Below are positions 1 to 7,174 of a DNA stretch of 25,792 bases, piece by piece. The stretch is taken from contig DATILL010000003.1 of assembly GCA_035476575.1 (NCBI GenBank), positions 1-25,792 of the forward strand, in the 5' to 3' direction. A program made the translations under genes and the position numbers. This DNA comes from DATILL01 sp035476575 (lineage in GTDB: Bacteria; Actinomycetota; Actinomycetes; Mycobacteriales; JACQDL01). The notes below the pieces were generated by a model. That model was not told the DNA's origin. It did not search any database and was given only the letters and a program-made list of their open reading frames with translations. How positions within the stretch are numbered: the first letter of the stretch is position 1; each line of letters opens with the position of its first letter.

Positions 1-80
1 ATCGCGCGATCCGACAGCTCCTTACAAATGCCCCGAAGAATCTCATCTCGTTCCTCGACTGTCAACGCCCTACCCCGCAC
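1..80 (-). CDS. Transposase-like N-terminus, IS30-type (partial, runs off left edge)
   Basis: Only 26 codons are visible before the window edge. The start is GTG at 80-78, placed 5 nt after a GGAGG ribosome-binding site. The peptide contains LTVEERDEILRGI followed by LSDRAI. This resembles the first helix-turn-helix of IS30-family transposases, whose N-termini typically read L-x-x-x-E-R-x-E-I-x-x-G-I with a downstream S-x-x-x-I-A. The family call is inference from a short motif. The catalytic DDE domain, if present, lies outside the window, so I cannot say whether the element is intact. Confidence 0.5.
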   Translation of the reverse strand, partial: MRGRALTVEERDEILRGICKELSDRA

Positions 81-93
81 CCAATCCTCCGTT

Positions 94-120
94 CATCACA
101 CAAGATCATCTCATGTGATG
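94..120. repeat. 7-bp inverted repeat upstream of the transposase-like gene
   Basis: CATCACA at 94-100 is matched by its exact reverse complement TGTGATG at 114-120, with a 13-nt spacer. It lies just upstream of the GTG start at 80-78 in a locally AT-richer stretch. It could be an operator, part of an element end, or chance. Between here and the first codon-like sequence at about 259 I see nothing else. Confidence 0.4.
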
Positions 121-258
121 CACTGACCACTGGAGACCGCCACCTTCATGCCGAGGTCACCGGACCAGCCGATGAATACCTTCACAGCACCTCCTGGCTT
201 CCCTGCGGTCGCCCGCTACGTCGGCCGGCCGCCGAAGTGGGCTGGCGTACCAGACCGG

Positions 259-1074
259 TCACTCGCTCTGACCCGGCAGCGTCCCAGTCGAACGACCCGG
301 CTCCTCGTCCACCCACTGCTCCCAGTTCGCCACCGAGGTGCGGAACGGCGTGTGAGAAAGCTCATCCAATGAAACATAGGGGACGACACCGGCCATCAGA
401 CGCTGATAGGGCAGTGGCTGGTCCGTGATCGACGGCATCGGGGACGGCTGGGCGGGGACGGCGCTGTGTGGCAGCCCGTGACCGGATGCCGGTCCGGGTG
501 CGGGTTGTCCGGGCTTGGCCTGCTGGGTGAGCAGCGGCTCGAAGTGCACGCTCTCTGTGGCGCTCCGGACCTTAGCCGCGGCATCCGCCTCTTCGGCGGA
601 CAGTCGCTCCCGGCAACGGCTCAACAGCTCATCGGCCTCCTTGCGAGCCGGTTCGCCGGGATCGTCGAATGGCATCGTCACCGGGTCGATCAGTCCCAGG
701 ACCGCGACCCCCGTCTGAGCCCGGGCACGCGCGGCCTCGGTGGCCGCCTCGGCGGCTGTCCACAGGCGCACGCACTCCTTGGCCTAGAGCTGCGCCCACT
801 CCAGGGTCTCCGCGTAGCCGTCGAGGGCACACGCCGCATCCCGGTGGCTGTCCGCCGCATCGGACCAGCGTCGGGGCAGGCGGCTGAGGAGGTCGCCATA
901 GGTCTCCCCGGCCGCGCCCGTCCAGCTTGCGCACTCGATTCGCGCAAGATCCTGCCCGAACTCGTCCAGCCAGGCCGCTCGCCGATGGAAGTCTCGGGCG
1001 AGCTCCCTGATCCTGCCGGGCGACCCAGGAACAAGAACCTGGGGATCCCGGGTGTCCCCGAGGCCGGCCCGCAT
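259..1074 (-). pseudogene. T7SS (ESX/WXG100-like) secreted-protein gene split by an in-frame amber codon
   Basis: An ATG at 1074-1072 follows a strong AGGAGGGG site. The reading frame gives 96 residues and then meets TAG at 786-784. The same frame continues without another stop to 259. The N-terminal part has the layout of actinobacterial T7SS substrate modules: VPGSPGRIRELA, then W-T-G near residue 52, then a helical stretch ending LEWAQL. After the stop the frame resumes as AKECVRLWTAAEAATEAARA, the natural continuation of that helix, so CAG to TAG is the simplest explanation. The C-terminal half is proline-rich and unrecognised. It lies 23 bp downstream of the smaller ESX-like gene, which suggests they were a co-expressed pair. 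The family is judged from pattern only. The premature stop is seen directly; loss of function is inferred. Confidence 0.6.
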
Positions 1075-1097
1075 CCGCCCCTCCTACGGTCGGGCCG

Positions 1098-1403
1098 TCA
1101 AAGCTGGTCGAGGATGTGCCGGAAGTCCGACTCGGCCTCGGCCTCGGCCTCCGCCGCAGTGTAGGTGTGCGCGGTCCAGGCCAGCCGGCCGGCGAGCTCC
1201 TCGCATTCCTCCAGCATGCAGGTCTGCCCGGCCTGCCAGGCAGCGGAGAAGTCGGCGACCGCCCCGGCCAGGTCCGGCGCGCCGAAGGCCGAGTGAGCGA
1301 TCGGATGCTCCATCGGCACTGGCCTGGGCTGCGTGACGATCCACGACATCGCATCCGCAGCAGCGACCAATTCGTCCCGATACACGCCGAAATAGCCAGT
1401 CAT
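1098..1403 (-). CDS. Small ESX/WXG100-like protein (putative type VII secretion partner)
   Basis: This 101-residue helical protein starts at ATG 1403-1401 behind an AGGAGGGGG ribosome-binding site. It is Ala- and Glu-rich, with no signal peptide and no membrane segment. A central stretch reads FSAAWQAGQTCMLEECEELA, followed by LAWTAHTYTAAEAEAEAE. This resembles the small two-helix ESX-like proteins that actinomycetes encode just before a larger T7SS substrate, which is its position here. It has no clean W-x-G turn, so it may belong to a WXG-related group rather than the classic EsxA/B type. The reading frame looks intact, but its partner gene is broken, so it may be an orphan. The function is inferred from pattern and context. 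Confidence 0.6.
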   Translation of the reverse strand: MTGYFGVYRDELVAAADAMSWIVTQPRPVPMEHPIAHSAFGAPDLAGAVADFSAAWQAGQTCMLEECEELAGRLAWTAHTYTAAEAEAEAESDFRHILDQL

Positions 1404-1433
1404 GCCCCCTCCTGCTAGCCAACATCTACAGAG

Positions 1434-1637
1434 TCAAAGCAGTATGCCCGAAGACCACCTGACTAGATCATCGGGATGTGGTATGGCGACCGCGTGTCGT
1501 TCGTACGGGTCGAGCACGACGTTCACTCCCGGCGGCAACGTCCGCAGCAAGTCCGCGCCGGAGGTCGACATCCACATCAGGCCGCCAGACCGGCGGAGCA
1601 GCTCCAACGAGCTGAACACGCTGACCCACTCACCCAC
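1434..1637 (-). CDS. SseB-like short ORF, possibly the end of a frameshifted gene
   Basis: This is a 67-residue ORF with GTG start at 1637-1635. The sequence W-V-S-V-F-S-S followed by TSGADLLRTLPPGVNVVLDP resembles the SseB N-terminal fold common near type VII secretion genes in actinomycetes. SseB domains usually carry about 25 more residues before the W-x-x-V-F-S-S strand. In this frame an upstream stop lies at 1667-1665, so either the gene was frameshifted or a short form is used. The start codon overlaps the TGA (1632-1630) of the upstream fragment, which could mean translational coupling. The family assignment is tentative. Confidence 0.4.
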   Translation of the reverse strand: MGEWVSVFSSLELLRRSGGLMWMSTSGADLLRTLPPGVNVVLDPYERHAVAIPHPDDLVRWSSGILL

Positions 1638-1893
1638 CGGCCGCAGGAGACCTCCACACCCGGGTCACGGGGGCGGACCGCGAAAATCCGCGGGCCTCGA
1701 AGACCGTCATGAAGTCGACCATGCAGAGGCTCTCGTCATGGATGGCCGCGGCCGCACCCTACTGGCCACAGCCGCGCATCTTCCGCCAGTCCGGGCGGAC
1801 ACGCCGGATGTGTGCGGCGAACCCGGCGGCGGCAAAGGCGATCGCCTGGGAGGTCGCTGAGCCGGTACCATCGGTGCTTGCGTTGACGGGGAC
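1630..1893 (-). pseudogene. Truncated coding remnant with an in-frame amber codon
   Basis: One minus-strand frame from about 1893 to 1630 has codons ending mostly in G or C and protein-like sequence: VNASTDGTGSATSQAIAF, an Ala-rich helix, then HIRRVRPDW. It meets TAG at 1761-1759 and continues as IHDESLCMVDFMTVFEARGF before TGA at 1632-1630. No start codon fits. The 5' end appears cut off where the ileS promoter and T-box begin. The G-S-A-T-S-Q-A segment faintly recalls the region round the catalytic serine of subtilisin-like (S8) proteases, but this is too weak for a call. I do not recognise the family. Confidence 0.35.
1866..1871 (+). promoter_or_regulatory. Candidate -10 box of the ileS promoter
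   Basis: TACCAT fits the TAnnnT pattern of actinobacterial primary sigma-factor promoters. Transcription from it would begin near 1878, about ten nucleotides before the first T-box helix strand at 1888, which is where the leader should start. I see no convincing -35 hexamer at the usual distance, so the call rests on position. Confidence 0.3.
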
Positions 1894-2151
1894 GAGTAGC
1901 GCCGGACGCAGCCAGCAGCGACCTGGGGGCGGTGGGAGCCCGGGGGGCCTGGCCGGCGCGAAAATCACCCCCGAGCACCGGAAGAACGGGCCGCCCGCGG
2001 CCTCAGTAGAACCGGACACCGAACGAGCGGGTGGCACGGCGCCGCACCAGGGTCGCACCTGGCAGAGCACCGGCCACCAAGGAGGGTGGTACCGCGGCGG
2101 TCCCCGGACCGTCGTCCCTCCGCGCAAGGGCACATCCACTTGCCGGAGGAG
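1888..2151 (+). promoter_or_regulatory. Translational T-box riboswitch of ileS (tRNA-Ile sensor)
   Basis: All key parts can be paired by eye. Stem I: GGGG 1888-1891 with CCCC 1968-1971, and CGCCGG 1900-1905 with CCGGCG 1953-1958. The internal loop has AGTA (1895-1898) facing GAA (1960-1962), the loop-E-type fold, then the Ile specifier codon ATC (1964-1966) and the usual following purine A. A small hairpin lies at 2047-2062. The T-box is at 2083-2097. Its antisequestrator pairs GGAGGG 2081-2086 with CCCTCC 2116-2121 and a second helix 2094-2103 with 2106-2115, leaving the classic seven-nucleotide bulge TGGTACC (2087-2093). The variable bulge base T would pair with the A73 discriminator of tRNA-Ile. 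The alternative helix CCTCCG 2117-2122 with CGGAGG 2144-2149 hides the Shine-Dalgarno sequence. Uncharged tRNA-Ile should therefore free the ribosome-binding site. Confidence 0.93.
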
Positions 2152-2161
2152 CACCCGCACC

Positions 2162-5100
2162 ATGACCGACCACACCGTGTCCCAGCACACCGGGCCCGAC
2201 CACAGCGCACCCAACCACACCGGGCCCGACCACGAACCAAGCCCCGGGACGCCGTTCACGCCGCTGCCCGCGCACGTCGACCTGCCGGCGCTGGACCGGG
2301 AGGTCCTGGACCGCTGGGCCGCGACCAAGGTCTTCGCCCGCGGCCTGGAGCAGACCGCCGGCGGCCCGCGCTGGGTCTTCTACGAGGGCCCGCCGACGGC
2401 CAACGGCACGCCCGGCACCCACCACGTCGAGGCACGGGTCTTCAAGGACGTCTTCCCGCGCTTCAAGACCATGAAGGGCTTCTACGTCGAGCGCCGGGCC
2501 GGCTGGGACTGCCACGGCCTGCCGGTCGAGCTCGCCGTCGAGAAGGAGCTCGGCTTCTCCGGCAAGCCGGACATCGAACGGTACGGCGTCGCGGAGTTCA
2601 ACGCCAGGTGCCGGGAGTCGGTGACCAGGCACGTCGCCGAGTTCATCGCGATGACCGAGCGGATGGGCTACTGGGTCGACTTCTCCAGCGCCTACTGGAC
2701 GATGTCGCCGGACTACGTCGAGAGCGTCTGGTGGTCGCTGAGGCAGATCTTCGACGCCGGCCTGCTGGTGCCCGACCACCGGGTCGCACCGTACTGCCCG
2801 CGCTGCGGCACCGGCCTGTCCGACCACGAGGTCGCGCAGGGCTACGAGACCGTGGTCGACCCGTCGGTCTACGTGCGGCTCCCCGTGACGTCTGGCGACT
2901 GGTCGGGCCGGGCCGACCTGCTGGTCTGGACGACGACGCCGTGGACGCTGGTGTCCAACACCGCCGTCGCCGTACACCCGGACGTGACCTACGTCGTGGC
3001 CCGCACGGACGAGGGCACGTTCGTGGTGGCCGAGCCGCTGCTGGCCCGGGTTCTCGGCGAGGACGCCGAGGTGCTCGCCTCGCTGCCCGGCCGGGACCTG
3101 GAGCGGACGACGTACGCCCGGCCCTTCGAGCTGGTCGAGATACCGGACGCGTACTACGTCGTGCTGGCGGAGTACGTGACGACCGAGGACGGCACCGGGC
3201 TGGTGCACCAGGCGCCGGCGTTCGGCGCGGACGACCTGGAGGTGTGCCGCGCCTACGGGCTGCCGGTGGTCAACCCGATCGAGCCGGACGGGCGCTTCCG
3301 CGCCGACCTGCCGCTGGTCGGCGGGGTCTTCTTCAAGAAGGCCGACGAGGCGCTGGTCGCCGACCTGGCCGCCCGCGGGCTGCTGTTCCGGCACCTGCCG
3401 TACGAGCACAGCTACCCGCACTGCTGGCGCTGCCACACCCCGCTGATGTACTACGCCCAGCCGTCCTGGTACATCCGCACCACCGCGAAGAAGGACCGGC
3501 TGCTGGCCGAGAACGAGCGCACCAACTGGTACCCGCCGCACATCAAGCACGGCCGGTACGGCGACTGGCTGGCCAACAACGTCGACTGGGCGCTGTCCCG
3601 CAACCGGTACTGGGGCACGCCGCTGCCGCTGTGGCGGTGCGCCGAGGGGCACCTGACGGCGGTCGGCTCCCGGGCCGAGCTGGGCGCGCTGGCCGGCGCG
3701 GACCTGTCCGGTCTCGACCCGCACCGGCCGTATGTCGACGACGTCACGCTGCCGTGCCCGACATGCGGCGAGACCGCCCGGCGGGTGCCGGAGGTGATCG
3801 ACGCCTGGTACGACTCGGGGGCCATGCCGTTCGCCCAGCTCGGCTACCCGCACGCACCGGGCAGCGAGGCGGCGCTGCGGGACAGCTACCCGGCGCAGTT
3901 CATCTGCGAGGCGATCGACCAGACCCGCGGCTGGTTCTACACCCTGATGGCGGTCGGCACGCTGGTCTTCGACGCCTCGCCGTACGAGAACGTGCTCTGC
4001 CTGGGGCACATCCTGGCCGAGGACGGCCGCAAGATGAGCAAGCACCTGGGCAACATCCTGGAGCCGATCCCGCTGATGGACCGGCACGGCGCGGACGCGC
4101 TGCGCTGGTTCATGCTGGCCTCCGGCTCGCCGTGGACGCCGCGGCGGGTCGGCCACGCGGCGCTGGAGGAGATCGTCCGCAAGGTGCTGCTGACGTACTG
4201 GAACACGGTGTCGTTCTTCACCCTGTACGCGCACGCCGCAGGCTGGGCGCCGTACTCGCCCGGCACGCCGGCGCCGGCGCTGGCCGACCGCCCGGCCCTG
4301 GACCGGTGGGCGCTGTCCGAGGCGCACCGGCTGGCCCGGGAGGTGGACGCGGCGCTGGAGGGCTACGACACCACCAGGGCCGGCCGGCTGGTCACGCAGT
4401 ACGTCGACGACCTGTCGAACTGGTACGTCCGCCGGTCCCGCCGCCGGTTCTGGACCGGTGACCCGGCCGCACTGGCGACCCTGTACGAGTGCCTGTACGT
4501 GCTGACGCTGCTGATGGCGCCGTTCACGCCGTTCGTGACCGACGCGGTGTGGGCGCGGGTGTTCGCGCCGTCGTCGGACCAGCTTCCGGACTCGGTGCAC
4601 CTGGCCCGCTGGCCGGTGGTGGACGGCTCGCTGGTGGACGACGGCCTGGCCGGGCAGATGGCGCTGGTCCGGCGGCTGGTCGAGGCCGGGCGGGCGGCCC
4701 GTGCCGCGTCCGGCGTGCGGACCCGGCAGCCGCTGTCGCGGGCGCTGGTTGGCGCCGCTGGCTGGTCCGCGCTGCCGGCCGAGCTGCGGGCGCAGGTCGC
4801 GGCGGAGCTGAACGTGGCCACGGTGGACGCCGTGGCCACGGCCGCGGGCGGTGCCGGGGACGCTGCCAGGGACCTGGTCGAGATCGCGGTCAAGCCGAAC
4901 TTCCGGGCGCTGGGCAAGCGGTTCGGGAGCCGGACCAAGACGGTGGCCGCCGCCATCGGGTCGGCCAACCCGGCCGCGCTGGCCGCCGCGCTGCGCTCGA
5001 CCGGTGCCGCCACGGTGCCGGTGGACGGCGAGCCGGTCACGCTGGTGGCCGAGGAGCTGCTGCTCACCGAGACGCCGCGAACCGGCTGGTCGGTGGCCAC

Positions 5101-5446
5101 CGAGCAGGGCGAGACGGTGGCGCTGGATCTGACGATCACGCCGGAGCTGCGCCGGGCCGGGCTGGCTCGCGAGGTGGTGCGGCTGGTGCAGGAGGCGCGT
5201 AAGTCGGCCGGCCTGGACATCTCCGACCGGATCATCCTGTGGTGGCAGGCCGACGGGGAGACGGCCGAGGCGCTGGCCGAGCACGGGCCCGCGGTCGCCG
5301 AGGAGGTGCTGGCCACCGAGCTCAGGCCCGGCCAGCCGGTGCTTCCTGACGGCCCGGTGCTTCCTGACGGCATGGACGGCGTCGGCGACGTGGCGGCTAC
5401 CAGCGACCCCGAGCTGGGCCTGACGTTCTGGCTGCGCCGGGCCTGA
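2162..5446 (+). CDS. ileS: Isoleucine--tRNA ligase
   Basis: This cytoplasmic class I aminoacyl-tRNA synthetase charges tRNA-Ile and edits misactivated valine. The ATG at 2162 sits 10 nt after the GGAGGAG site controlled by the T-box; longer in-frame extensions would lie inside the leader and are rejected. The protein has 1094 residues, normal for the family. The HIGH-type motif is GTHH at 85-88, after GPPTANG. The KMSKS-type motif is KMSKH at 624-628. Between them lies the CP1 editing region. Cysteine pairs CPRC (212-215), CWRC (421-424) and CPTC (532-535) are candidate zinc ligands. The anticodon-binding domain follows. KMSKH and the overall pattern suit the eukaryote-like IleRS clade common in actinobacteria, which is often mupirocin-tolerant (inference). 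The first 30 residues are His/Pro-rich with an HTGPDH repeat, and the C-terminal region has a duplicated six-residue unit. The gene is convergent with the minus-strand dcw operon. Confidence 0.97.
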   Translation: MTDHTVSQHTGPDHSAPNHTGPDHEPSPGTPFTPLPAHVDLPALDREVLDRWAATKVFARGLEQTAGGPRWVFYEGPPTANGTPGTHHVEARVFKDVFPRFKTMKGFYVERRAGWDCHGLPVELAVEKELGFSGKPDIERYGVAEFNARCRESVTRHVAEFIAMTERMGYWVDFSSAYWTMSPDYVESVWWSLRQIFDAGLLVPDHRVAPYCPRCGTGLSDHEVAQGYETVVDPSVYVRLPVTSGDWSGRADLLVWTTTPWTLVSNTAVAVHPDVTYVVARTDEGTFVVAEPLLARVLGEDAEVLASLPGRDLERTTYARPFELVEIPDAYYVVLAEYVTTEDGTGLVHQAPAFGADDLEVCRAYGLPVVNPIEPDGRFRADLPLVGGVFFKKADEALVADLAARGLLFRHLPYEHSYPHCWRCHTPLMYYAQPSWYIRTTAKKDRLLAENERTNWYPPHIKHGRYGDWLANNVDWALSRNRYWGTPLPLWRCAEGHLTAVGSRAELGALAGADLSGLDPHRPYVDDVTLPCPTCGETARRVPEVIDAWYDSGAMPFAQLGYPHAPGSEAALRDSYPAQFICEAIDQTRGWFYTLMAVGTLVFDASPYENVLCLGHILAEDGRKMSKHLGNILEPIPLMDRHGADALRWFMLASGSPWTPRRVGHAALEEIVRKVLLTYWNTVSFFTLYAHAAGWAPYSPGTPAPALADRPALDRWALSEAHRLAREVDAALEGYDTTRAGRLVTQYVDDLSNWYVRRSRRRFWTGDPAALATLYECLYVLTLLMAPFTPFVTDAVWARVFAPSSDQLPDSVHLARWPVVDGSLVDDGLAGQMALVRRLVEAGRAARAASGVRTRQPLSRALVGAAGWSALPAELRAQVAAELNVATVDAVATAAGGAGDAARDLVEIAVKPNFRALGKRFGSRTKTVAAAIGSANPAALAAALRSTGAATVPVDGEPVTLVAEELLLTETPRTGWSVATEQGETVALDLTITPELRRAGLAREVVRLVQEARKSAGLDISDRIILWWQADGETAEALAEHGPAVAEEVLATELRPGQPVLPDGPVLPDGMDGVGDVAATSDPELGLTFWLRRA
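2186..2233 (+). repeat. 18-bp direct repeat in the ileS N-terminal codons
   Basis: CACACCGGGCCCGACCAC occurs at 2186-2203 and again exactly at 2216-2233, a 30-bp period, encoding two HTGPDH units. The segment precedes the conserved IleRS core and looks like a lineage-specific extension. Confidence 0.85.
5336..5371 (+). repeat. 18-bp perfect tandem duplication near the ileS 3' end
   Basis: CCGGTGCTTCCTGACGGC is present twice back to back (5336-5353 and 5354-5371). It adds six residues (P-V-L-P-D-G) and keeps the frame. It is typical of replication slippage in a tolerant region. Confidence 0.85.
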
Positions 5447-5465
5447 CCGGCTGCTCTGGCCCGGC
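5436..5465. terminator. Candidate bidirectional terminator hairpin between ileS and the dcw tail gene
   Basis: GCCGGGCC (5436-5443) pairs perfectly with GGCCCGGC (5458-5465) across a 14-nt loop that contains the ileS stop codon. It lies in the 30-bp gap between convergent genes. There is no T-tract, as is usual for high-GC actinomycete terminators, so function is inferred from structure and place. Confidence 0.45.
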
Positions 5466-5476
5466 TGCGTGGTCGG

Positions 5477-6307
5477 CTAGCCGCGCCAGCTCGGGTCGGT
5501 GTCGGCATCCTCCCGCTTGGCGTGCCGGCCGCCGGGCGTGGGACCGCCTCCCGGCGTGGTCCGGCCGACCCGGATCCCCTCCCGGGCCCGCGCGGCCAGG
5601 CTGGCGTCCGGCCGGCACCGCGAGCAGGGCGTGAAACCTGTGTCCCGGGCCTCCGGGATGGGCAGCGCGACGGCCTCCCGGCCAGCCAGGTGCCGGCAGT
5701 ACCGCAGGTGGTACCGGGGCCGGCCGTCCACGACGTAGACGTCGCTGTTCAGGGCCATCACCCGGAGCGCATCCCGGGCCGAGACGTCCTCCTCGGGCGG
5801 CTCGTCGGCCAGCTCCGGGTACGACCCACCGGGCGGAGCGCCGCCGACCGGCTCACCACCGATGGGTCGACCCGCTGGAGGCTCCTTGACGGTGGGCTCG
5901 TCGACCACGGAACCGATGCGGCCGGCCAGGCGTACGGGACCGGGTGGCTCGGCTGGCGCCATGGGCAGGGCCGGCGTCCGAACGATCACACGGCTGGGGG
6001 CCGGGGCATCCTCCGCTGTGTCCCGAGCCACCGTCCCCGAAGGCTGCCGCGGCGAAGCGGCCCGCTCGTCCGCGACCACCTCCTCAGTATCTTCGTCGGT
6101 CTCAGCGTCTACGGCGGTCTCAGCGTCTTCGTCGGTGTCTCCGCCGCCACCAGCCATCCGCCGCCGCAGCAGGACCAGCGCCACACAGCCGCCGGCCACC
6201 ATCGTGGCGATGATCGACGCCCATACCAGATCCTGGCTCGCCCCGGCCAGACCGGCAATGAGCAGGCCGAGCGAGATGAGGACGAGAGCCAGGCTGAGCA
6301 GGATCAC
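5477..6307 (-). CDS. Uncharacterised two-TM protein with a C-terminal Cys/His motif
   Basis: This 276-residue protein is of unknown function. It starts at GTG 6307-6305 with only a weak ribosome-binding site. Two membrane segments (about residues 2-22 and 28-47) are joined by a short turn and followed by R-R-R, so the long C-terminal part is probably cytoplasmic. An acidic low-complexity run (about 56-81) and a Pro/Ala-rich linker lead to a compact C-terminal domain. That domain reads YHLRYCRHLAG, then GFTPCSRCRPD, giving H200, C204, C228 and C231. The spacing and the G-F-x-P-C-x-x-C ending recall the zinc-binding module of Ada-type proteins and similar nuclease tails, so metal binding is plausible but unproven. 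It is the last gene of the minus-strand series, 50 bp after divIVA, and ends in TAG. The gene is real by codon use; its role in division is only suggested by position. Confidence 0.75.
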   Translation of the reverse strand: MILLSLALVLISLGLLIAGLAGASQDLVWASIIATMVAGGCVALVLLRRRMAGGGGDTDEDAETAVDAETDEDTEEVVADERAASPRQPSGTVARDTAEDAPAPSRVIVRTPALPMAPAEPPGPVRLAGRIGSVVDEPTVKEPPAGRPIGGEPVGGAPPGGSYPELADEPPEEDVSARDALRVMALNSDVYVVDGRPRYHLRYCRHLAGREAVALPIPEARDTGFTPCSRCRPDASLAARAREGIRVGRTTPGGGPTPGGRHAKREDADTDPSWRG

Positions 6308-6357
6308 AGGTAGCCCTTAGTCGCGTTGTGCCACACGCCGCGGCGCACCAGGGTAGG

Positions 6358-7122
6358 TCAGCGGGTGCTGTCCTGCCCGGCCCGGCCGTACGGAGAGGCG
6401 TAGACCTGGCCGGCGTTGGCGGTGGCCGCCGCCGGGCTTGCCTGCACCGGCTCCGCGGAGGCACGGCTGTCCAGCTCGCGCATCTGCGTCTCCAGGTAGG
6501 ACTTCAGCCGGGTGCGGTACTCGCGCTCGAAGGTACGCAGCCCCTCAATCCGCTTCTCCAGCATGGTCTTCTTCTGCTCCAGCCCGCTCACCACCTCGGT
6601 GTGCTTGCGCTCGGCGTCCGCGACCAGGCCCTGCGCCTTCGCCCGCGCGTCCCGCTCCATCGCCTCGGACCTGGTCCGGGCGTCGGACAGCAGCGCGTCG
6701 GCCTTGGCGCGCGACTCGGACACGAGGTGCTCGGACCTGGTCCGCGCCTCGGCGACCAGCCGGTCTGCCTCGGTCTTGGCGTCCGCGACGTACTTCTCCG
6801 CCGTCTCCTGGGCCAGCGCCAGCATCTTGACCGCCTGGCCGTGGTCCGGAACAACGTCCGACGGGGCCTGCAGCGGCGGCGGTGGGGCGACCGGCATCGG
6901 TGGTGGGAGCGGCTGCGGGGCGCTCATCCCGCCGGGCTGGCCTGGTTTCGACTGCATCTCGTCGACCTGAGCCTTCAGGTCGTTGTTCTCCTCGATGAGC
7001 CGGGCGAGCTCGGCCTCGACCAGGTCGAGGAAGGCGTCCACCTCGTCCTCGTCGTAGCCACGCTTACCTATGGGCGGCTTCTTGAACGCCACGTTGTGCA
7101 CGTCAGCAGGGGTCAGCGGCAT
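6358..7122 (-). CDS. divIVA: DivIVA/Wag31 polar growth and septum-site protein
   Basis: This coiled-coil scaffold binds curved membrane and directs polar wall synthesis in actinomycetes (Wag31 in mycobacteria). The ATG at 7122 follows GAGGTGAT. The 254 residues are close to mycobacterial Wag31 and shorter than the Streptomyces homologue. Residues 1-56 form the conserved lipid-binding domain, with MPLTPADVHNVAFKKPPIGK and YDEDEVDAFLDLVEAEL. A Pro/Gln-rich linker (about 63-95) leads to a long coiled coil rich in A-x-x-x-A heptads (about 100-225). The coil includes recurring ARTRSE units (SEHLVSESRAKADALLSDA between two of them). A short Ala-rich tail follows. It is the penultimate gene of the series, 52 bp after yggT. 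There is no transmembrane segment. Confidence 0.95.
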   Translation of the reverse strand: MPLTPADVHNVAFKKPPIGKRGYDEDEVDAFLDLVEAELARLIEENNDLKAQVDEMQSKPGQPGGMSAPQPLPPPMPVAPPPPLQAPSDVVPDHGQAVKMLALAQETAEKYVADAKTEADRLVAEARTRSEHLVSESRAKADALLSDARTRSEAMERDARAKAQGLVADAERKHTEVVSGLEQKKTMLEKRIEGLRTFEREYRTRLKSYLETQMRELDSRASAEPVQASPAAATANAGQVYASPYGRAGQDSTR

Positions 7123-7174
7123 CTGATCACCTCGAGAAGACTGCGGACAGGGTTCGGTCGGTGCTGCCTGGAGC

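Noticed and set aside
148..428. Small plus-strand ORFs opposite the split T7SS gene
   Set aside because: No convincing ribosome-binding site or domain; codon pattern fits an antisense shadow.
784..1761. Programmed amber read-through or stop-codon recoding shared by two fragments
   Set aside because: TAG serves as the ordinary stop of murG and of the 5477-6307 gene here, and both split genes lie in a visibly decayed strip, so nonsense mutations are simpler.
1759..1893. Subtilisin-like (S8) protease or mycosin call
   Set aside because: Only one short segment resembles the catalytic-serine region; Asp and His blocks are not in the window.
2003..5284. Very long open frame on the minus strand opposite ileS
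   Set aside because: It mirrors ileS codons in high-GC DNA, has no recognisable domain, and its composition is that of an antisense shadow.
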